Positions 58,558 through 64,000 of a stretch of DNA of 64,000 bases are shown one piece after another (position 1 is the first letter of the stretch; every line of letters begins with the position of its first letter). Below the pieces are notes generated by a model. The model was given only the letters and a program-made list of their open reading frames with translations, was not told the DNA's origin and did no database searches. This DNA is from Bradyrhizobium retamae (GTDB lineage Bacteria; Pseudomonadota; Alphaproteobacteria; Rhizobiales; Xanthobacteraceae): the NCBI RefSeq assembly GCF_001440415.1, contig NZ_LLYA01000170.1:226772-290771 (forward strand). The letters are read 5' to 3'. Both the position numbers and the translations under genes were made by a program.

Positions 58558-59028
58558 TCACGCGCGCGAGACCCGCTGACGCGAACCCGGGCGGTAGGCG
58601 AGGCGGGTGTGGCCCGAGCAATAGGGCATGCCTTCAACCGGCGTATTGCCGCAAAAGCAGAAGTCCTCTGCGCCTGGCGTGCTGATCGGCCAGCGGCATC
58701 TTTCGTTGCTGAGTTCGAGCAGCGAACAGCGCTGGTTGCTGGCGATTGGCTCTTCTAGCAGCGGCTGCGCGTTTTCGTAAACGGCCTGCAGTATTTGATA
58801 TTGCAACCGGGGAATGGATTTCCTGGAGCGCTCCCTGGCGGCCTTGGTCGGACGCGGTTCGGCGGGGGCGGGGCCGCGCGTCAGTTGCAGGCGCGAGAGT
58901 TTGCCGATCACGGCGTTACGGCTGACGCCGATGCTGGCCGCGATCTCGCGGCAGGTGAGGCCGGCTTCAAAATGGCTTTTCAGGAGTTCGACGCGATCGG
59001 TGGTCCAGGTCGGTACATTCGTAAGCAT
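58558..59028 (-). CDS. gcrA: GcrA-family cell cycle regulator
   Basis: The 156-residue protein has the GcrA N-terminus WTTDRVELLKSHFEAGLTCR, then EIAASIGVSRNAVIGKLSRL (the HTH) and a C-terminal CRWPISTPGAEDFCFCG and YCSGHTRLAY with cysteines of the family. GcrA binds sigma70-polymerase at methylated GANTC promoters. The start at 59028 gives the usual MLTNVPTW; the frame is open upstream. In Bradyrhizobium several GcrA paralogues exist, so this may not be the main one. Confidence 0.9.
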   Translation of the reverse strand: MLTNVPTWTTDRVELLKSHFEAGLTCREIAASIGVSRNAVIGKLSRLQLTRGPAPAEPRPTKAARERSRKSIPRLQYQILQAVYENAQPLLEEPIASNQRCSLLELSNERCRWPISTPGAEDFCFCGNTPVEGMPYCSGHTRLAYRPGSRQRVSRA

Positions 59029-59071
59029 TTTCTCGGTTCCACATTCTGTGAAAACCGCCGCGTTGCTCCCG

Positions 59072-59272
59072 TCAGGACGTCTTGCCGTTGTCGCGGATTG
59101 CAAGCAGCCCATCCTTGATGGCGAGCCGAATGCCTTCCTCGATCAGGGTCCTCGCAACGCCGGGAACACTTGTGCCGTGGGTGCCCTGTCTCACCAATCT
59201 TTCCATGTAAGCGATGGTCGAGAGCGCCAAGGTCACGGGAACGCGGTCGGTTTCGGCTTTTTCTGTAGCCAT
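59072..59272 (-). CDS. Small RHH-like protein, 66 aa
   Basis: It begins MATEKAETDRVPVTLALSTI and continues AYMERLVRQGTHGTSVPGVA, then RTLIEEGIRLAI. The VPVTLALST strand followed by two helices fits a ribbon-helix-helix DNA-binding protein. No toxin partner is seen. It lies upstream of the GcrA gene on the same strand. Confidence 0.65.
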   Translation of the reverse strand: MATEKAETDRVPVTLALSTIAYMERLVRQGTHGTSVPGVARTLIEEGIRLAIKDGLLAIRDNGKTS

Positions 59273-59561
59273 GGGGAACGCTAACTTTTAAACGCTGTAC
59301 TGAAAAGTTACTATTTCGACTCTATTTAGTTTTACACACATGAGTCAAATGACTTGTGGATAGCTCCCTATCCATTTGAAAAAACTATTAAAAGTCGAAG
59401 CCGGGTTTGTGGATCAACCAAAGCGCCCGTGACGCGCAGCGCACGGCAGTCTTAACGGCGGTTGCAGGCGCGGCGAAACGATCCAGCCGTGTGGGCCATT
59501 TCCCCATTGCTTCGCGCTGCAGGGAATGCCGATGATGCCCTGGGACGGCGGCAAGGGCGCA
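59273..59561. other. AT-rich regulatory region
   Basis: This gap between divergent genes is notably AT-rich near 59280-59400, with TTTAGTTTTACACA and CTATTAAAAGTC segments. It probably holds promoters for both directions. No precise sites are assigned. Confidence 0.35.
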
Positions 59562-59909
59562 ATGACGGTAACGAACGGTCTCTACACCATTCATATCGAG
59601 ATGACGGACGGCGGCCATGGCCGCGCGCACGGCGTGATTGTGCTGCGCGACGGCAAGATCGCCGGCGGTGACTCGTACTTCTATTACACGGGCTCTTACA
59701 CCGCAGATCGCGGCAAGTGGCGCGGCGAACTGATCACCAACGAGCACACGAAATCGGTTGGCGCGCTGCCGCTGTTCGGCGGGCGAGAAGTCACTTGCGG
59801 CTTCAGCGGGTCGTACGCCGCCGATGGCGCGCAAGTGCAGGGGACCGCGTTGGTCGGAAAGACCAGCGTATTGTTCTACGCGCGGCTGAAGCTGCGCTCT
59901 CCATTTTGA
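59562..59909 (+). CDS. GrlR-like regulatory protein, 115 aa
   Basis: The sequence MTVTNGLYTIHIEMTDGGHG, GVIVLRDGKIAGGDSYFYYT and FGGREVTCGFSGSYAADGAQ, GTALVGKTSVLFYARL matches small GrlR-like beta-barrel proteins frequent in Bradyrhizobium. GrlR in enteric bacteria restrains a type III secretion activator; that role need not apply here. The start is uncertain: ATG at 59532 also in frame. Confidence 0.72.
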   Translation: MTVTNGLYTIHIEMTDGGHGRAHGVIVLRDGKIAGGDSYFYYTGSYTADRGKWRGELITNEHTKSVGALPLFGGREVTCGFSGSYAADGAQVQGTALVGKTSVLFYARLKLRSPF

Positions 59910-59928
59910 AGAGGCGCAGGTCGTCCGA

Positions 59929-60921
59929 TCAGCCGTGCACGACCGCCTTCGCGATCATGCAGTGAATGCCCTTGGAGCCGTTCACGGTCTGCGTCACGCG
60001 CAGATCGGCGGCGAGGCTGCAGAGCGTATAGGCGTCCTCGCGCGACAGATTGCGCTTCTCGCCGAGCAGCACGATCATGTCGCGCAGCGCCCGCACCACG
60101 CATTGATCGAGATCGGGGTCCATCGCCATTGTCATATAATGGTCGGGCGTTTCCGCGCGGGGATAGGCGAGCTGCAGGTCCTTGCGCAGCGTCAGACGGA
60201 AGCGGCCCTGCAGCGCGGTCTCGATCGCGGTGACGCAGACTTCGCCATCGCCCTGCACGCCGTGGCCATCGCCGCAGGAGAACAGCGCGCCCGGCACGAA
60301 CACCGGCAGATACAGCTTCGCGCCGGCGCCCAGCTCCTTGTTGTCGAGATTGCCGCCCATCGCGCGCGGGATCAGCGAGGTGATGCGGCCCCAGGCGGGC
60401 GGCGGCGCCACGCCCATCACACCGAAAAACGGCTTAAGCGGCAGATCGAGCCCCCACGGCATCCGTCCCACCATCCGCTCGCGGTCGAGCGGAATGTTCA
60501 GGATCCGCGTTTCGTGAAAATCGTCGGGTAGCGTCCCCGCCAGCGGACGGATCAGATTGTAGCCCCAATCCTGCCGGAGCTGGACGTCGAGAATCTCGAC
60601 CTCCAGCACGTCGCCGGGCTCGGCCCCTTCCACGGCGATTGGGCCGGTGAGAATATGGCCCGGCAGCATCCGCTCGCTTCGCGCATGTATCTCGGCAAGC
60701 TCGGGAGGTACGTGAAACTTGCTGCGATCAGGCACTACGTCCGGGCCGCCGGTCACGGTATCGATGGTGACTTCGTCACCGCTGGCGATGGTCAGGACAG
60801 GCTTCAATTTGGCTTCGAAGAAGCCCCAATGGCAGGTTTCGGGGCTGGAATGCAGGTGATGATGGGGCATGCGGAGGCTTTTGGTTGCTGCAATGGCGTC
60901 GTATGACGCTGTACCAGACAT
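59929..60921 (-). CDS. Acetamidase/formamidase family protein
   Basis: The 330-residue protein belongs to the FmdA/AmdA family, which hydrolyses short amides to ammonia and acid. Motifs: HHHLHSSPETCHWGFF, GPIAVEGAEPGDVLEVEILD, FFGVMGVAPPP, and FSCGDGHGVQGDGEVCVTAIE, the core with metal-ligand His/Asp/Glu. The start at 60921 is used because AAGGGA lies upstream; 60870 (MPHHHL) is the alternative. Confidence 0.92.
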   Translation of the reverse strand: MSGTASYDAIAATKSLRMPHHHLHSSPETCHWGFFEAKLKPVLTIASGDEVTIDTVTGGPDVVPDRSKFHVPPELAEIHARSERMLPGHILTGPIAVEGAEPGDVLEVEILDVQLRQDWGYNLIRPLAGTLPDDFHETRILNIPLDRERMVGRMPWGLDLPLKPFFGVMGVAPPPAWGRITSLIPRAMGGNLDNKELGAGAKLYLPVFVPGALFSCGDGHGVQGDGEVCVTAIETALQGRFRLTLRKDLQLAYPRAETPDHYMTMAMDPDLDQCVVRALRDMIVLLGEKRNLSREDAYTLCSLAADLRVTQTVNGSKGIHCMIAKAVVHG

Positions 60922-60936
60922 TATCAGAGGCTTCCC

Positions 60937-61737
60937 TTGTTTTTTGTCCTCTCCAAGACGCTCGGCTTTCTGCTATTGCCGACGAATCTGCTGATCGGCG
61001 TAGGCTTCGTCGGCGCCATCCTGATGTTCACCCGCTTTGCATCGCTCGGCCGCAAACTGGTGATCGCAGCCGTTCTGCTGCTCGTCATCTGCGGACTGTC
61101 GCCGCTCGGGAACCTGCTGCTCTATCCGCTGGAGCAGCGTTTTCCGCCATGGGACGCGGCGCGCGGCGCGCCTGATGGCATCATCGTGCTCGGCGCGTCG
61201 ATCGAAGCCGATCTCTCCACGGCCCACGGCACGCCGGTGGTGCGCAGTTCGCCCGACCGCCTGATCACGGCTGCGGCGCTGGCACACCGCTACCCGAAGG
61301 CTCGCATTGTTTTCTCAGGCGGCAGCGCGAGACTGATTTCGAACGACGCCAGGGAAGCCGATTTCGCTGGCGCCATCTTCGAAAGCCTCGGCATCGACAA
61401 GTCGCGGCTGATCATGGAACGGGGTTCCCGCAACACGCAGGAGAACGCGGAATTCTCCAAAGCTTTGCTTGCGCCCAAGCAAGGTGAGCGTTGGCTGTTG
61501 GTAACCTCGGCCTTCCATATGCCGCGATCGATCGGCCTGTTCCGGAAGGCGGGATTTGCGGTCGAACCTTATCCCGTCGACTGGCGGGTCGGCGGACGTG
61601 ACGATGTATTTGACTTCACCAATGTCGCGATCGATGGACTGGGACGGACCGACGTGGCAGTGCGCGAGTGGGTGGGCCTGATCGCTTACCGCGCCACCGG
61701 CAAGATCGACGAGTTGTTGCCGGGTCCGGCAAAGTAG
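60937..61737 (+). CDS. YdcF/ElyC-like DUF218 membrane protein
   Basis: The 266-residue protein has two N-terminal membrane helices and then the DUF218 domain: GIIVLGASIEADL, ARIVFSGGSARL, MERGSRNTQENAEFSK and LLVTSAFHMPRSIGLFRKAG. ElyC in E. coli acts in envelope polysaccharide maintenance; the exact reaction is uncertain. The start is TTG, divergent 15 bp from the amidase ATG. Confidence 0.88.
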   Translation: MFFVLSKTLGFLLLPTNLLIGVGFVGAILMFTRFASLGRKLVIAAVLLLVICGLSPLGNLLLYPLEQRFPPWDAARGAPDGIIVLGASIEADLSTAHGTPVVRSSPDRLITAAALAHRYPKARIVFSGGSARLISNDAREADFAGAIFESLGIDKSRLIMERGSRNTQENAEFSKALLAPKQGERWLLVTSAFHMPRSIGLFRKAGFAVEPYPVDWRVGGRDDVFDFTNVAIDGLGRTDVAVREWVGLIAYRATGKIDELLPGPAK

Positions 61738-61809
61738 CAGCGGGCAGCCAGCCGGGCTACAATCGAAGAACCGGCGCCGGCTAAGCGCGCCGATTTGGGA
61801 GTTGATGCC

Positions 61810-62592
61810 ATGCAACAGCAGACGACGGAAGCGTTCGATTTGGCCGGCATGGTGGCCGACCTGAACAGCCTGCTACGGTTGAAGACGACTGTGATCGGCA
61901 TCAAGATGTTTGCCAGCGTCGAGGAGATGACGGCAATTCCAAAAATCCGGCGTCCCTCGGCGGTACATACCACCGACCAGATCGTCAGCATGGCTTCGCG
62001 GCTCGGCTGGACCGTCGGCATCACCGGCGACGATCTGGTCGGCGCGCAATGCCGTGCGGTGATCGGGCTTGCGCCGCAGGATGAGAAGTGGCTCGCGGGG
62101 GAAAACTACGTCGGCGTCTGGCATGGCACCGCCGAAGACGCACGCAAGCGTCAGGAAGCGCTCGACGTTGTGCCCTTCGGCCAGTATGAAGCAATGGCAG
62201 TGAGCCCGCTCACCAGCGGCCGGCTCAATCCGCCGGATATTTGTCTGGTCTACGCCACGCCCGGTCAGATGATCATTCTGATCAACGGCCTGCAATATAC
62301 CGGCTATAAGAAGTTCGAATGGGGCGTGGTCGGCGAGACCGCCTGCGCAGATTCCTGGGGCAGGGCGCTGAAGACCGGCGAGCCGAGCCTGTCGCTACCG
62401 TGCTTTGCGGAACGGCGTTACGGCGGCGTGCCTGATGAGGAGATGCTGATCGCGCTCAAGCCGGAGCATCTTGCCAAGGCCATCGTGGGCATGAAGCAGC
62501 TCGCGAAGAACGGCCTGCGCTATCCGATCGCGCCCTATGGGATCCAGGCCGACGTTCGCGCCGGGATGGGCGTGTCCTATCCGAAGAAATAG
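61810..62592 (+). CDS. DUF169 family protein
   Basis: The 260-residue protein has DLNSLLRLKTTVIGIKMF at the N-terminus and, later, PPDICLVYATPGQMIILING and GETACADSWGRALKTGEPSL with LPCFAERRYG, conserved cysteines of the family. Function is unknown; members occur beside redox and C1 genes. ATG 61810 follows GGGAG; an upstream ATG at 61795 is less supported. Confidence 0.88.
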   Translation: MQQQTTEAFDLAGMVADLNSLLRLKTTVIGIKMFASVEEMTAIPKIRRPSAVHTTDQIVSMASRLGWTVGITGDDLVGAQCRAVIGLAPQDEKWLAGENYVGVWHGTAEDARKRQEALDVVPFGQYEAMAVSPLTSGRLNPPDICLVYATPGQMIILINGLQYTGYKKFEWGVVGETACADSWGRALKTGEPSLSLPCFAERRYGGVPDEEMLIALKPEHLAKAIVGMKQLAKNGLRYPIAPYGIQADVRAGMGVSYPKK

Positions 62593-62599
62593 CCCAGCC

Positions 62600-62717
62600 G
62601 TCATTGCGAGGAGCGAGCCGACGATTTGTCCGCCGTAGCTCGAAGAGCGAAGGCAGAGGCAATCTAGCCTTCCATCATGATCCGATTTCTGGATTGCTTC
62701 GCTTCGCTCGCAATGAC
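62600..62717. repeat. Dispersed palindromic repeat, Bradyrhizobium type
   Basis: Ends GTCATTGCGAGGAGCGA and TCGCTCGCAATGAC are inverted. The inner text GCAGAGGCAATC and GGATTGCTTCGCTTCGCTC is the pattern of a short MITE/REP-like element common between genes in Bradyrhizobium and relatives. Confidence 0.8.
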
Positions 62718-62755
62718 AAAAGGGGCCAAATTCGTTTCTGTAGGAAACCCCAGCT

Positions 62756-63937
62756 ATGTCTTCGTCGAAATTCGACATCGTCGTCTATGGAGCCACCGGC
62801 TTCACCGGCCAGCTCGTCGCCGAATATCTCGCCGAACATTACAAGAATGACGCGAGCCTGAAATGGGCGATGGCTGGCCGCAGCAAGGACAAGCTCGCTT
62901 CCGTCCGTGACGCGATCGGCGCGGCTACCGATACGCCGCTGATCGTGGCCGATGCGGCTGATCCTGCGTCGGTGAAAGACATGGTCGCGCAAACTAAGTC
63001 GGTGATTTCGACCGTCGGACCTTACTTGCTTTACGGCTCCGAACTGCTTGCCGCTTGCGTCTCATCGGGCACGGATTATTTCGATCTCTGTGGCGAGCCG
63101 ATCTGGATGCGCCGGATGATCGACGCGCACGAAGCGGCTGCCAAATCAACCGGCGCAAGGATCATGTTCTCCTGCGGATATGACTCACTGCCGTTCGAAC
63201 TCGGCGTGTTCTGTGCGCAGGAGGAAGCCAAAAAGCTATTCGGCGCACCGGCTAATCGCGTCAAAGGCCGGGTGCGCGAGATGCGCGGCACGTTTTCCGG
63301 CGGCACCGCCGCAAGCATGCGGGCGCTGTTTTCGGCGGCTGCGAATGATCACAGCCTCGTGGCGCTGTTGAGGAACCCATTCGCGCTGACGCCCGGCTTC
63401 GAGGGACCGAAGCAGCCACCCGGAAATCGGCCGGTGTTCGATCAGGAACTCAATTCCTGGACCGCACCGTTCGTTATGGCAAACATCAACACCCGCAACG
63501 TTCACCGCTCCAATTTTCTCCTCGGCTTTCCCTACGGCAAGGATTTCGTCTATGACGAGATGATGCTGACAGGCTCGGGCGAGCAGGGTGAATCTCTTGC
63601 CAAACGCATCGCTACCGCCAACACGGCGGAGAAAATGAACTCCGGCGGACCGAAGCCGGGTGGGGGGCCGTCGAAGGAAGAACGCGAGAACGGTCTTTAC
63701 GATCTGCTGTTCGTTGCAATTGGCCCCGATGGCCGCCAAGCCCGTGCGGTGGTAAGAGGCGATCGCGATCCCGGCTATGGATCGACCTCGAAGATGATCT
63801 CGGAATGCGCGATCTGCCTGTTGCGCGATACGCCTGACGTGCCAGCCGGCTTCTGGACGCCGGGCGCGGCGATGCAGCACAAACTGATCAAGCGATTGGT
63901 TGATCACGCGGGGCTGACGTTTGAGGTGGAAAAGTAG
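62756..63937 (+). CDS. Saccharopine dehydrogenase-like/trans-acting enoyl reductase family protein
   Basis: The 393-residue protein has an N-terminal Rossmann fold (IVVYGATGFTGQLVAEYLAE, then AMAGRSKDKLASV), ISTVGPYLLYGSELLAACVS and FDLCGEP, the landmarks of the saccharopine dehydrogenase-like family that includes mycobacterial trans-acting enoyl reductase. The middle FSGGTAASM matches. The substrate is probably a lipid-like enoyl or keto compound; not lysine metabolism. Confidence 0.9.
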   Translation: MSSSKFDIVVYGATGFTGQLVAEYLAEHYKNDASLKWAMAGRSKDKLASVRDAIGAATDTPLIVADAADPASVKDMVAQTKSVISTVGPYLLYGSELLAACVSSGTDYFDLCGEPIWMRRMIDAHEAAAKSTGARIMFSCGYDSLPFELGVFCAQEEAKKLFGAPANRVKGRVREMRGTFSGGTAASMRALFSAAANDHSLVALLRNPFALTPGFEGPKQPPGNRPVFDQELNSWTAPFVMANINTRNVHRSNFLLGFPYGKDFVYDEMMLTGSGEQGESLAKRIATANTAEKMNSGGPKPGGGPSKEERENGLYDLLFVAIGPDGRQARAVVRGDRDPGYGSTSKMISECAICLLRDTPDVPAGFWTPGAAMQHKLIKRLVDHAGLTFEVEK

Positions 63938-64000
63938 CCGCACATCGTAGAGCCTGTGAACCATTTGGGTTTTGCGGGTAGTCGGAGCCGAGACAACGGA

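Noticed and set aside
57515..58621. 368-codon minus-strand frame opposite the SDR gene
   Set aside because: Antisense to a clear SDR; no motif.
59388..59834. 148-codon minus-strand frame opposite the GrlR-like gene
   Set aside because: The plus strand matches a known small family, and the minus frame has no conserved pattern.

Overview
This is chromosomal DNA from an alphaproteobacterium, most likely Bradyrhizobium or a close relative in the Nitrobacteraceae. The evidence is high GC, a GcrA-type regulator, the gene order plsX-fabH-ihfA-MerR-tRNA-Pro, a Bug-type solute receptor, and a dispersed palindromic repeat of the type common in these genomes. The species call is inference from memory of gene order and families; no search was run.

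Left host arm (1-13962): the end of riboflavin synthase, then ribH-nusB-thiL in a tight operon, a cold-shock gene, and the proton-pumping pyrophosphatase hppA. A two-gene cassette follows (a winged-helix/TPR regulator divergent from a cupin). It is bracketed by two diverged copies of the last codons and terminator of hppA, so it looks inserted at the hppA 3' end. Next come a solute-binding protein, bamE, a cytochrome bc1 assembly chaperone gene, a YceD-family gene, plsX, fabH, ihfA and a MerR regulator. The arm ends with tRNA-Pro(GGG), whose 3' part is attL.

Prophage (13918-54386, about 40.5 kb): the ends are a 45-bp direct repeat in the tRNA 3' end, with two differences that preserve T-stem pairing. 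From the left: a tyrosine integrase and a leftward early operon (small HTH and zinc-binding proteins, HNH protein, NinB-like, YqaJ exonuclease, coiled-coil protein, ERF annealing protein). The immunity region has a LexA-like CI repressor, a Cro-like protein and five 17-bp operators GTAGCG-N5-CGCTAC. A three-Cys-motif pair sits here: a DUF5131/Gp37-Gp68 gene and tcmP. tcmP starts by GTGA overlap at the end of cI, so it should be made in the lysogen. The rightward early operon carries a DnaA-domain protein and an O-like initiator with iteron-like repeats. The late region has terminase, a P22-like portal, fibre-like genes, scaffold, N4-gp56-type capsid, adaptor, gp10-like protein, ejection proteins, a muralytic virion protein and a collar-domain tail fibre. 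It ends with a lysis cassette (holin-like, SAR endolysin, nested spanin genes). No tape measure, tail tube or sheath was recognised, so the virion is probably short-tailed. A leftward accessory cluster lies next to attR.

Right host arm (54387-64000): small and hypothetical proteins, a DHDPS-like aldolase, an SDR enzyme, a GcrA-family regulator, a short RHH-like protein, a GrlR-like protein, an acetamidase/formamidase, a YdcF/ElyC-like membrane protein, a DUF169 protein and a saccharopine dehydrogenase-like reductase.

The parts most worth follow-up are the immunity region with tcmP and DUF5131, the hppA-tail-bracketed cassette, the tRNA attachment chemistry, the candidate phage origin, and the mosaic virion module.
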